DNA of 48,249 nucleotides. It comes from an uncultured Ignavibacteria bacterium (GTDB lineage Bacteria; Bacteroidota; Ignavibacteria; SZUA-365). Position 1 is the stretch's first letter, and the number at the start of each line of letters is the position of its first letter. Shown one piece after another: positions 1-7,717 of the stretch. Both the position numbers and the translations under genes were made by a program. Where the stretch lies: assembly GCA_913061095.1 (NCBI GenBank), contig CAJXVM010000028.1:1-48249 (forward strand), read 5' to 3'. The notes below the pieces were generated by a model. The model did not search any database, was not told the origin of the DNA, and saw only the letters and a list, made by a program, of their open reading frames with translations.

Positions 1-46
1 ATGCAACACTTTCCGGATGGCTGCTGGGCAATCGTGGATGTTTTTT
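1..46 (+). repeat. Dispersed 3'-flank repeat, copy A (cut by window start)
   Basis: The first 46 bases match 6598-6643 at 42 of 46 positions. In the other two copies (2928 and 6586) the element directly follows the stop codon of a T9SS-tail coding sequence, so an unseen relative of those genes probably ends just left of the window. Only the second arm of the element's hairpin is present here. Confidence 0.6.
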
Positions 47-142
47 GGATGTTCGCGTGTCCGAAAAGTGCTGGAAGGCCTGTAAATAAAGGGTAAAATG
101 AAAAATGGCGAAGAGTCCCTCACCCTCCGCTCCCTGTACGAG

Positions 143-176
143 ACAGCCCGGAATGCGTATTTCCGGGCTGTTTTCG
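143..176 (+). terminator. Intrinsic terminator
   Basis: An 11-bp perfect stem (143-153 with 161-171, left arm ACAGCCCGGAA) surrounds a 7-nt loop and is followed by TTTTCG. It would end transcription coming from a gene left of the window, past the repeat at 1-46. Confidence 0.65.
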
Positions 177-209
177 TAGATTCGCATCCTCCTGATCCAC
201 CTGAAACAC

Positions 210-359
210 ATGATGGAAGAGAACACTTCTGGATTCGGCCCTTCCAAGGGATACGTCAGCAACGGCGTCGCAATTCTCGCCGCACTGATGCTCGGCTACA
301 AGATCAAACCGTTCGATTGTGACGACCCGAACGTCCTGATTGCCGTGAAAGCAAGGTAA
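210..359 (+). pseudogene. Orphan 49-residue coding fragment
   Basis: A 49-codon frame opens with two consecutive ATG codons at 210 and 213 and ends at TAA 357-359. The peptide looks like genuine protein: it contains SGFGPSKGYVSNG, then a hydrophobic helix (VAILAALMLGY), then DDPNVLIAVKAR. The frame is open upstream only to a TAG at 175-177, which lies in the terminator. No good ribosome binding site precedes the ATGs. It may be a C-terminal remnant of a broken gene or a very small gene. I do not recognise the family. It sits convergent to the T9SS gene at 451-2610. Confidence 0.35.
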
Positions 360-450
360 AGAGAAGCAGGTGCAAGCCTGCGCTGATTCATTCTCCAAGG
401 ACGTCAGGCTATTCTACACTTCCTGGAGCAGCTTTCATTTCTTCGAGGTG

Positions 451-2610
451 CTACCGCAAGATGACCACCCTCTTGGAAAGCATCCGTTCATCTGTCGTGC
501 GACGCTGATCCGCGGGAAAGGCCGCGCGCATCAGATACACGCCCTCCGGCAATCTGGAGACATCGAAGGCTCCACTCTGCACACTGGTTCTGCCTGATCG
601 GGCAACCACCCTGCCGGCGAGATCGATGAGGAGTACATCGACCGGGTATTCCATCCCCTGGAGCGACCAGGCAAGTTCGTCATGCGCGGGCGTCGGCCAC
701 GCTGAAAGAACCGGCGCTTCCGGCGATACCGCGACCTGCGGTGCGGATAATGGCACGGCGCCATATGCGAACAATCCATACTCGCAGTTCACAAGCAGAC
801 GGCTCCGGTCGGTAAAGCCGATTCTTGAATATATGATGTAATTCCGTGGCGTGAAGAAGGCTGCTGGCAGACCTTCCCCGATCGACTGCCAGGATAGTCC
901 GTCATCTGTAGAGAGCACGACATCCTGAATCGGATGCAGTTTGTGTCTCTCGTCGAGGAAGCCGCGGCAGACAATCCCCGCGAACGTGCCATCGCTGTTG
1001 ACAGCCACGTAGACCAGACCGACATCCAGTCCGGTTTCAGTTGGTCCTTCCCAGTCCTCACCCTGTGTCCGCGATGTCCATGCAAGGTTCCCGACCGTGT
1101 AGACGAGCACGCGGTCGTTGGCGATGAGATTTCTGTACCCTCCCTGACCCTGCGGCAGGGAGAACTCCGTCCAGTTGACGCCTCTATCGGACGAACGCAG
1201 AAGCACGTCCCTCGTCAGGGCATACAGCATATTCCCCTGCTCTCGGAATGCCGTTACCCGTGAAGGGTTCGAATTCGTGAGGACGAAACTTCGTCCCTGA
1301 TCGGTCGAGCGAATGATCGTATTGTTCGTGACCGCGACGAGAATGACGTCATCGAGGGCGAGAAAGTCTTCGATCTCCCAGCCGTATGGCTGCTCCCAGG
1401 TCCTGGCGCTGTCGCGTGAGATTCGAAGATGTCCGCGGTTCTCGTACATGATGCCGTCGGAGGTCACCTGCAATGCGAACGGGTTGAGTCCGCTCCCGAT
1501 TCCCGGGTAGGACCAGCTTGTCCCGCCGTCACTGCTCAGGGCATACCTTCCCCCCATAACATGGACCCGCTGACCCCGCGTTTCGAAATGTACGATCGAT
1601 GGTGTGGACACTATATGCATGCATTCCTCGAAAGCGATGCCGTCCGAGGATCTCCGTATGACACTCTCACTTGCTGCGAATATCCGGCCGCCATGCTGTC
1701 CATAATACTCGAGGGTGGAGCTCAGCGTGGAGTCCGCGATTCTCCATGTCATACCGTCATCGCTGCTCTCCTGGATATAGCTGTGTGGCCCAAAGGGTGA
1801 CCCATGGGATACGAGCAGACGACCGTCCTCTGTGGCGATGGCACTGAATGCAAACGGCCAGAGGTTATCCCGGTTATATAACTCTTTCACCGTGTCCGCT
1901 GCAGCATCATATTTGAGCAAGCGACACCAGCTGTTCATATAGACATCGCCATTCGGCTTATGAAATACCGTTGGAGAATATGTGCCCGCCTCCACGCCTC
2001 CTTCATATGGAACCCAGCTTCCCATGCCTTCATCGAAGCGCAGCAAAGCGGAGCGGGTGTTGCACCAGAGGCTGCCATCATGTCCCAGGCTCAAGATATC
2101 CTCGGTATACCATTGCGGCAGGCTGAAATCCAACGGCGCGATGCCGGTCCAGCGTGCGCCCTGATTCTCTGATACAACGACGGAATCCGCGTCCTCACCA
2201 TGCATGAGACCGTACACCTTCCCGTCAGAGCTGCAGCAGAACGCCCATATCGGACGTTCGGTTGGAACGAACGTAAAAGTTCTCCCATGATCCGAGCTGC
2301 GGTAGAATCTTGTTGTGGAGGAAGGCGTATCCGCAAGGAGATACAGTTCCTCTCCTCCTACCTCGAGATTCCGGACACCCATGGAGTCTGGGGTGGAGCG
2401 CAATTGCCATGAATCCCCGCCATTCGTCGAAACATAGAATTCGTTCACCGAGGAGGGAAGGGCATACAGAACCCCCGACTCCGATATCTCAAAGTCCTGC
2501 ACGAGAATACCTTCGAGCGACATCAGACGGGTCCACTGGCTCTGAGCCATTGGTGGCAGCACGGCAAGCAAGCTGAGTATTGTTACCAATCCCTGAATTG
2601 CGTTTTTCAT
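451..2610 (-). CDS. T9SS-exported BNR/Ycf48-like repeat protein
   Basis: 719-residue secreted protein. The start at 2610 is chosen because GGAGG lies 4 nt upstream and a signal peptide follows at once (MKNAIQGLVTILSLL, ending near MAQSQ); the frame stays open to 2781 without such signals. The body is built of repeated Ser/Asp-x-Asp-x-Gly-x-x-Trp turns (STNGGDSWQ, SSDHGRTF, SSDGGTSWS, STDQGRSF, SSDRGVNWT), the mark of BNR/sialidase-type or Ycf48-like beta-propellers. The last ~75 residues form a type A T9SS sorting domain ending SKRVVILR. By family knowledge it should cross the outer membrane and stay on or leave the cell surface. The ligand is unknown; there is no sign of sialidase catalytic residues, so I do not call it an enzyme. 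Confidence 0.85.
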   Translation of the reverse strand: MKNAIQGLVTILSLLAVLPPMAQSQWTRLMSLEGILVQDFEISESGVLYALPSSVNEFYVSTNGGDSWQLRSTPDSMGVRNLEVGGEELYLLADTPSSTTRFYRSSDHGRTFTFVPTERPIWAFCCSSDGKVYGLMHGEDADSVVVSENQGARWTGIAPLDFSLPQWYTEDILSLGHDGSLWCNTRSALLRFDEGMGSWVPYEGGVEAGTYSPTVFHKPNGDVYMNSWCRLLKYDAAADTVKELYNRDNLWPFAFSAIATEDGRLLVSHGSPFGPHSYIQESSDDGMTWRIADSTLSSTLEYYGQHGGRIFAASESVIRRSSDGIAFEECMHIVSTPSIVHFETRGQRVHVMGGRYALSSDGGTSWSYPGIGSGLNPFALQVTSDGIMYENRGHLRISRDSARTWEQPYGWEIEDFLALDDVILVAVTNNTIIRSTDQGRSFVLTNSNPSRVTAFREQGNMLYALTRDVLLRSSDRGVNWTEFSLPQGQGGYRNLIANDRVLVYTVGNLAWTSRTQGEDWEGPTETGLDVGLVYVAVNSDGTFAGIVCRGFLDERHKLHPIQDVVLSTDDGLSWQSIGEGLPAAFFTPRNYIIYSRIGFTDRSRLLVNCEYGLFAYGAVPLSAPQVAVSPEAPVLSAWPTPAHDELAWSLQGMEYPVDVLLIDLAGRVVARSGRTSVQSGAFDVSRLPEGVYLMRAAFPADQRRTTDERMLSKRVVILR

Positions 2611-2698
2611 GAACCCTCCGACCATGATATCTTTGAGCCATTGTCCGCCGTTCTGTGGGGAGATGACAGCAGGATCGAACAGACCGTGCTTCACATTA

Positions 2699-2914
2699 CA
2701 ATTTCCAGATAACAATGTCAATTTCCGCCTTGACTTTGCTCGCACTATCCTCCTCCCACAGCTCTTCCGCAACCAGCTCATGGCGGAGGCATACCTTCAG
2801 CACAAGGACTACGACGTGGTGTACACCGGCCTGTTCTGCCACGAGGAAGATGCGAGTGCTCAGCGTGTGGGATCCGTCCCTACCGTGACGCGCAGGATGG
2901 TTCTGCTGCGATAG
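2699..2914 (+). pseudogene. Truncated T9SS-tail gene, mosaic remnant
   Basis: The last codons read QRVGSVPTVTRRMVLLR and end at TAG 2912-2914. Bases 2861-2881 are identical to 6042-6062 and bases 2883-2918 match 6541-6576 with one difference, so this is a relative of the 4419-6572 gene with a 477-bp in-frame internal deletion. Upstream of 2861 the frame encodes an unrelated stretch (AEAYLQHKDYDVVYTGLF and neighbours) that looks like real protein from another gene. There is no signal peptide or credible start; the frame can be traced back to 2609, where it runs opposite the first codons of the 451-2610 gene. I read it as a rearranged remnant, not a working gene. Confidence 0.6.
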
Positions 2915-2927
2915 CACACACTCGAAA

Positions 2928-2953
2928 TTGCATGCAACAATGCAACACTTTTA
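2928..2953 (+). repeat. Dispersed 3'-flank repeat, copy B (hairpin)
   Basis: TTGCAT (2928-2933), loop GCAACA, ATGCAA (2940-2945), then CACTTTT. It lies 13 nt after the stop codon of the truncated T9SS-tail gene, the same distance and sequence as copy C at 6586. Similarity to copies A and C ends soon after the T-run. The hairpin plus T-run could act as a weak terminator. Confidence 0.6.
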
Positions 2954-3038
2954 GTGGCCGCCGATCCCTCTGGGAAAAGGAGGGGTGCCTGACGGCTCCA
3001 GATCGACAAGTATTGAGTTTGGAATCGAATTCGGGCTC

Positions 3039-4256
3039 TCACCGCAGAAGCAGCATTTTCCGACACATCACCGATTCGCCTGAGACAGCGCGAATGAAAT
3101 ACAGGCCGGACTTGAGTCCAGCCGCATCGAGCCGGAACACGTGTCGGCCGGCGGCTCTGTACCCATCTGCCATTCTTGCGACTTCTCTTCCCCAGAGATC
3201 GTGCACGGTAATCCTCAGCGAACCAGGCGCATCGAGATTGACGCTCAGTGTGGCAGTCGTGGTAACAGGATGCGGAGAAATCGGGTCGAGAGTGAACGCT
3301 GCAGGTGTCTCAACGCGTCCTGCTGACGTCGTGGACACGAGCCGCATTGTATCTCTGTAATGAGATGTCATCCCATCCGAACGATACCCCAGACGAAAAA
3401 TGCCGAAATCCCGTTTGAGGGAGGCGCCAGCACCGTAATCTATGGGGCTCCCAGTGATCCAATAACCAATCCAGATAGTCTCGCGGCCTGATGAAGTCCA
3501 GAGACTGTCAGAAGAAATGAAGCGTTCACCAGAGTACTTGAAAAGATCCCTTCCGGCGTCCCCCACAATAGATACAGAACGTCCGTCCCCATTCCACCAT
3601 GGTGCGAAAAACAGGGATAAGCGCCCCCACCCCCAGTAACCGCCGCCCTGTAAATCGAGACGTGGAAGACTGTCGTACTTGCATACAATTCGAAAAATGG
3701 AGGTATCATAAATTCCTCCTTCTCCTTCACCGATATACCGGAACGGATAGATATGGACGTGATCAGAATCCTGCACTGCGCTGTGTGCCCGGTAACGTCG
3801 TGTTCGTGTCCATATATGATCATCCATATAATTGTGGCTGTACTCGTACACCAGTTCGATGCGGGGACGAGGGATGAGGTAATCGAGAAGGTCGATCATC
3901 ACATCCGGAAGCGTTGTGACCGTATCTCCCCATTCGATGCGGAGGGTGTGATCGGCCATGAACCGCCGCGCCCTGTACCGGTAGGTCTCCCGGCTGCTGA
4001 CGGAACTGTCGACCATGGACGCCGCCGGGGATCGGACTATTCCGACCGTCTGCCAGACGGAGTCCGCGGCACAGCGCTCAATGGTGACTTGCAGCCAGGG
4101 CGCGATCAGGCTGTCGCTCCATGACACGAGAACCATCGGTGCGCGATCAGTGCTGACATTCTGGACCGCCAGTGCCGGTGCCTGCTGGGCAGCAAGCGGT
4201 AAGGCCAGGCCGGATGCGCAAATGATGAAGATGATTGCCAGACGTGAGAAAGCCAT
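3039..4256 (-). CDS. T9SS-exported protein of unknown function
   Basis: 405 residues with a signal peptide (MAFSRLAIIFIICASGLALP, cleavage near LAAQQ). The start at 4256 has GGAAGG 4 nt upstream. An N-terminal segment (about 25-110, TDRAPMVLVSWSD to SSRETYRYRARR) resembles a fibronectin-III-like beta-sandwich. The middle is rich in Tyr, Trp and Asp and matches nothing I know. The last ~80 residues are a T9SS type A sorting domain (begins near ISPHPVTTTATLS, ends CRKMLLLR). It is divergent from 4419-6572, with a 162-nt shared upstream region. It is predicted to be on the cell surface or released; the role is unknown. Confidence 0.8.
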   Translation of the reverse strand: MAFSRLAIIFIICASGLALPLAAQQAPALAVQNVSTDRAPMVLVSWSDSLIAPWLQVTIERCAADSVWQTVGIVRSPAASMVDSSVSSRETYRYRARRFMADHTLRIEWGDTVTTLPDVMIDLLDYLIPRPRIELVYEYSHNYMDDHIWTRTRRYRAHSAVQDSDHVHIYPFRYIGEGEGGIYDTSIFRIVCKYDSLPRLDLQGGGYWGWGRLSLFFAPWWNGDGRSVSIVGDAGRDLFKYSGERFISSDSLWTSSGRETIWIGYWITGSPIDYGAGASLKRDFGIFRLGYRSDGMTSHYRDTMRLVSTTSAGRVETPAAFTLDPISPHPVTTTATLSVNLDAPGSLRITVHDLWGREVARMADGYRAAGRHVFRLDAAGLKSGLYFIRAVSGESVMCRKMLLLR

Positions 4257-4418
4257 GCATCCTTCCCCGTATAATTCAGCGATGTCGTGTACAGGATAAC
4301 CTCGTCATTTATCGATGCGAAGTCAAGTACATTGCAGGGACCGCCGATCTGCTCGCATCCACACACTCCAGATTGTAACATTCCTCTGCTCATGGTGTTC
4401 TATACGTGGAGTATCATC

Positions 4419-6572
4419 ATGATTCGATTTTGTTACGCGATCTGTGCGCTATTACTCTCCCATTGTGATCTGTTCGCGCAAGTGACTTGGGAGAAAGTAT
4501 ACCCGGTACCAGATGCTCACGAAAAATGTGCGGTGGCGTCACCTCTTGCCGGTCAATTCATTGTCGTAGGTGCAGAAGGACGCATCTGGAGGAGTATCGA
4601 TGATGGTGTACAGTGGAGCACCATGCCATCACCGGCAGCAGCCAAACTGAACGATATCATTTTTTCAACAACATCTACGGGCTGTATTGTCGGTGAGGGA
4701 GGAGTCATTCTTCGAACAGAGGATGCAGGTGAAACATGGGAGCTTGTTCCCAGCACGATCTCGGCAAACTGGTCTGCTGTCACTGCTGCGGATTCGAACA
4801 CCTTCATTGCAGTAGGATCAGGGGGAAACATCGTTCGCTCGGAGGATGGAGGGCGCAGCTGGAGCAGCGTGGCTGCGCTGGGTGAGGTCGCAATAACAGA
4901 TATCGCGTTCGCGACCGAAACCCTGGGGGCAGCGGTGGGAGATGATGGTTTGTTTGCCGTGACGACGGATGGGGGACGCAGCTGGACCACACAGTCTTTT
5001 TCCCATCTGACGTATGGAGATCTGCGCGTTGTTGAAGCACTGGATGATTCGACGATGGTGGTGTGTTCCCTGATCGACTACTGTGCGATTGCATTGCATC
5101 CGGACAACGCGCAGGTCCATGATTTGCTCTGGTACGAACCTGCATACGACACCTACTATCAGAAGAGCGCGAGGAGTGTTGATGGCAGCGTCTGGCTTGT
5201 GGGATACTGGATGGCCTGGTGCCAGACGCCCCCGACACCCCGGCATGGGAATCTCATCGAATGCACGCCACAGGAGCATCCGAAGCGCGCGATGACATTC
5301 GGACTCGGTCCCGGGAATGTCTTCTGTCCTTCTCTTCGGGATGCCGCGGTTTCTGATGAAGGGACCTGCGTCGCGGTCGCTGAGGACGGAATCATTCTTC
5401 GGGGTGATACCAGCTGGTCGAGCTGGACGACCAGTAATCCCGCCACTGCCGATCTTCACGGCCTGGCAATCGATGGTGACGGAATCATCCACGCTTACGG
5501 AACTTCTGCGGTAAGTCTGGCCTCCTTCGATGGCGGCACAACCTGGTCACAGTCCACGGACAGCTGGGTCGAGACGCTGACCTTCGCGGGGAGGACAGCC
5601 GGACTGAAGCTCTCCAACTACATCGGCGCGTATAACTGGCATCTCTCCCGCACACCCGACGGTGGGAACAGCTGGCTCCCTGCGTTCAAGGGAGGCGCAC
5701 CTCGTTTCCTGGCCGCGGATATCCACCATTCCGGTTTCTGCCTCGCCATAGATGCAAATCTGAACCTGTTCAAATCCACCAACAGCGGGGAGACCTGGTT
5801 CGAATGTCCATCGATAGCCAGCCTGCCTTACATCGAGGCATCCATTGTCATCGCGGACGAACAGCGTGCCTATGTTATCTTGGATCGTCGCGAAATCCTC
5901 GAAACGACGGATCAGGGACGCACCTGGACGGAATCCCGCGCACCGATAACCGGACCACGGAAGTGTTCTTTTCTGGATTCGGGAATTGGTGTGGCTGAAG
6001 AGCATGGGCTCTGGCTTACGCGCAATGCCGGGGTTACGTGGCAGCGTGTGGGATCCGTCCCTTTTTCGGTACGTGGGATTCACCTGTATGACTCCCTCCG
6101 CATCCTCATTGTCGGCGACGATGGAAGTGCCGCATTGAGCACGGACGTCGGCAGTTCGTGGGAAACAAGCGCGTCGATCACGACGAATGATCTTTTTGCA
6201 TGCCGAATCCTCGATGAATCACATTGTGTCGCGGTTGGGGTAAACGGGACCGTCCTTTATGGGACTGTCTCGTCGCCGACATCAATTGGAAACGCTCAGG
6301 ATCGGACGATGGATTACAGGCTGCATCAAAACTTCCCGAACCCCTTCAACCCCTCGACAACCATCGAGTTCAGCCTCCCGAACCGCGGCAATGTTCGGCT
6401 CGCTGTCTTGGATCATCTGGGACGAGAAATTGCAGTACTCACAGAACGTGAGTATCTGGCTGGGACACACTCATGCCAGTTCAGCGGCGCGGAGCTGCCG
6501 TCTGGCGTGTACATGTATCGTCTCAGCTGGAACGGCAATACCGTGACGCGCAGGATGATTCTGCTGCGATAG
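4419..6572 (+). CDS. T9SS-exported Ycf48-like/BNR repeat protein
   Basis: 717 residues from the ATG at 4419 (GGAG 8 nt upstream, signal peptide MIRFCYAICALLLSHCDLFAQ). The frame is open further upstream but without these signals. The body has many SxDxGxxW-type repeats (SIDDGVQWS, TEDAGETWE, SEDGGRSWS, TTDGGRSWT, STNSGETWF, TTDQGRTWT) typical of Ycf48-like/BNR propellers. The tail begins at NFPNPFNPSTTIEF, the classic start of this superphylum's T9SS sorting domain, and ends TRRMILLR. It should be exported to the cell surface; the ligand is unknown. A truncated relative lies at 2699-2914, and both are followed by the same repeat, so this family appears to be duplicated as gene plus 3' flank. 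Confidence 0.9.
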   Translation: MIRFCYAICALLLSHCDLFAQVTWEKVYPVPDAHEKCAVASPLAGQFIVVGAEGRIWRSIDDGVQWSTMPSPAAAKLNDIIFSTTSTGCIVGEGGVILRTEDAGETWELVPSTISANWSAVTAADSNTFIAVGSGGNIVRSEDGGRSWSSVAALGEVAITDIAFATETLGAAVGDDGLFAVTTDGGRSWTTQSFSHLTYGDLRVVEALDDSTMVVCSLIDYCAIALHPDNAQVHDLLWYEPAYDTYYQKSARSVDGSVWLVGYWMAWCQTPPTPRHGNLIECTPQEHPKRAMTFGLGPGNVFCPSLRDAAVSDEGTCVAVAEDGIILRGDTSWSSWTTSNPATADLHGLAIDGDGIIHAYGTSAVSLASFDGGTTWSQSTDSWVETLTFAGRTAGLKLSNYIGAYNWHLSRTPDGGNSWLPAFKGGAPRFLAADIHHSGFCLAIDANLNLFKSTNSGETWFECPSIASLPYIEASIVIADEQRAYVILDRREILETTDQGRTWTESRAPITGPRKCSFLDSGIGVAEEHGLWLTRNAGVTWQRVGSVPFSVRGIHLYDSLRILIVGDDGSAALSTDVGSSWETSASITTNDLFACRILDESHCVAVGVNGTVLYGTVSSPTSIGNAQDRTMDYRLHQNFPNPFNPSTTIEFSLPNRGNVRLAVLDHLGREIAVLTEREYLAGTHSCQFSGAELPSGVYMYRLSWNGNTVTRRMILLR

Positions 6573-6585
6573 CACATCCCTGAAC

Positions 6586-6643
6586 TTGCATGCAACAATG
6601 CAACACTTTCCCGATGCCTGCTGGGCAACCGTGGATGTTTTCT
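6586..6643 (+). repeat. Dispersed 3'-flank repeat, copy C
   Basis: Hairpin TTGCAT (6586-6591), loop GCAACA, ATGCAA (6598-6603), then CACTTTC. Bases 6598-6643 match the window's first 46 bases at 42 positions. It starts 13 nt after the stop codon of the 4419-6572 gene. It is the fullest of the three copies visible here. Confidence 0.65.
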
Positions 6644-6729
6644 GTAGCGCCGTGCCGAAGTGCCGCGAAGTGGTACGAAGGCGGGCAGGTGATTGCTCTG
6701 CGAGGCGGTTGCCCACGCAGTCTCCCGAT

Positions 6730-6816
6730 TCAGAATATGCTGAGCAGCGCCAGTGCGATGAGCATGAGAATGATGTAAATCGGTGGAAATGTCGCGCGGG
6801 GGGTCTCTCTGTCCAT
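6730..6816 (-). CDS. 28-residue single-span membrane protein
   Basis: A short frame from ATG 6816-6814 to TGA 6732-6730. It has a near-perfect ribosome binding site: GGAAGGAG ends 3 nt before the ATG. The peptide starts with a short polar segment (MDRETPRATFPP) followed by a hydrophobic helix of about 16 residues (IYIILMLIALALLSIF) that ends the protein. A promoter-like sequence lies about 110 nt upstream (6925-6953). This architecture, short polar N-terminus plus C-terminal membrane helix, is typical of small regulatory or complex-stabilising membrane proteins. I do not recognise the family. It lies 153 nt downstream of the 6970-7575 gene on the same strand. Confidence 0.55.
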   Translation of the reverse strand: MDRETPRATFPPIYIILMLIALALLSIF

Positions 6817-6924
6817 ATACTCCTTCCTGGCTGAGCTGGTGGCGAAGAAATACAGCATGCAGCGATACGTTCGGCCCGTGCCGTGCCGCATCGCAGTGAG
6901 AGGAGTTGGAGAGAGAGTACGCGC

Positions 6925-6953
6925 AATATTGTAAGTCAGGATGAGAATGTCAA
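6925..6953 (-). promoter_or_regulatory. Sigma-70-like promoter for the small membrane protein
   Basis: On the minus strand TTGACA (6953-6948) is followed after exactly 17 nt by AATATT (6930-6925), giving an exact -35 and a 4-of-6 -10 box. Transcription would begin near 6918 and leave a leader of about 100 nt before the ATG at 6816. Confidence 0.4.
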
Positions 6954-6969
6954 GTATGCCGCGCGTGCT

Positions 6970-7575
6970 TCAGATATCCCGTGTGGAAGGCAGGAGGTAG
7001 GTGGTCCGGGGATCCGTCATGCCGGGCGGATCGCTCCAGTGCATGCCGCCCGGTGTCTCGATGAAAAACATGCGCCGCTCGAACTCTCCGTTCGACCCGA
7101 GTTCCATGAACTGGAAAAACCAGGCGCCGTCTTCAAACGAACCGGACATGAACAGCGAATCCGGTGTCGCATGATTCGACAGACGCGTATCCTCTCCGTA
7201 AGGATCCGGCAAACACCACAGATGCAGCGGGAAACTCTGTACCGGCGCCATGCGGCTGCTCAGAATCCGGATGACATTGCCCTCGCGTTCAGTGGAAGTC
7301 CTCCAGCGCAGCCACGGCTGGAAATCAAACTCCTTCGCAACGAACTCCTCTCCCGCAACATAGAGGGAGATGTGCTCGATGTTTTTCAGCCAGAGGGTGT
7401 CCATCGACCATACCCGGAGACGCCCGTCCAGCAGGGTCACCGTCGGCAGTTGCCAGGGTGTTCCGGTCAGTTCGATGATTTTCGCCTCGGTACGATCCTG
7501 TGCGCGCAACGCTTCAGGCAGCACACAGGCGCACAGCATCAAGACGGCGAACAGGGAAAGGGTCAGGAAACGCAT
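6970..7575 (-). CDS. Secreted protein of unknown function
   Basis: 201 residues. The start at 7575 has GGAGGAG 3 nt upstream. The signal peptide spans about residues 1-25 (MRFLTLSLFAVLMLCACVLP, cleavage near LRAQ). The rest is rich in Trp and aromatic residues (GTPWQLPTV, WLRWRTSTEREG, WFFQFMELG) with no internal helix, which suggests a small periplasmic beta-rich domain. There is no T9SS tail. It is divergent from the caspase cluster, with 142 nt between the two starts, so they may share regulation. I do not recognise the family. Confidence 0.7.
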   Translation of the reverse strand: MRFLTLSLFAVLMLCACVLPEALRAQDRTEAKIIELTGTPWQLPTVTLLDGRLRVWSMDTLWLKNIEHISLYVAGEEFVAKEFDFQPWLRWRTSTEREGNVIRILSSRMAPVQSFPLHLWCLPDPYGEDTRLSNHATPDSLFMSGSFEDGAWFFQFMELGSNGEFERRMFFIETPGGMHWSDPPGMTDPRTTYLLPSTRDI

Positions 7576-7717
7576 CGCTCCTCCGCTCCGCGTATTTGTG
7601 ATGTCTTTCTCTGAACATACGGCATACCGGACGAAAAGGAAACAGCCGTCCCCCAGCCTTCCAATGCCGGAGGCATTTTGTATATTTCCCGGAGATTCAT
7701 CCAGATCAGGAATTCAG

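Noticed and set aside
451-6572. Sialidase activity for the BNR-repeat proteins
   Set aside because: The Asp-box-like repeats are common in non-enzymatic propellers and no sialidase Arg triad or catalytic Tyr/Glu pair could be recognised.
7681-7688. TATATTTC, close to the Bacteroidota -7 box, before the caspase gene
   Set aside because: No matching -33 element could be found at the right distance; kept only as a hint of a promoter.
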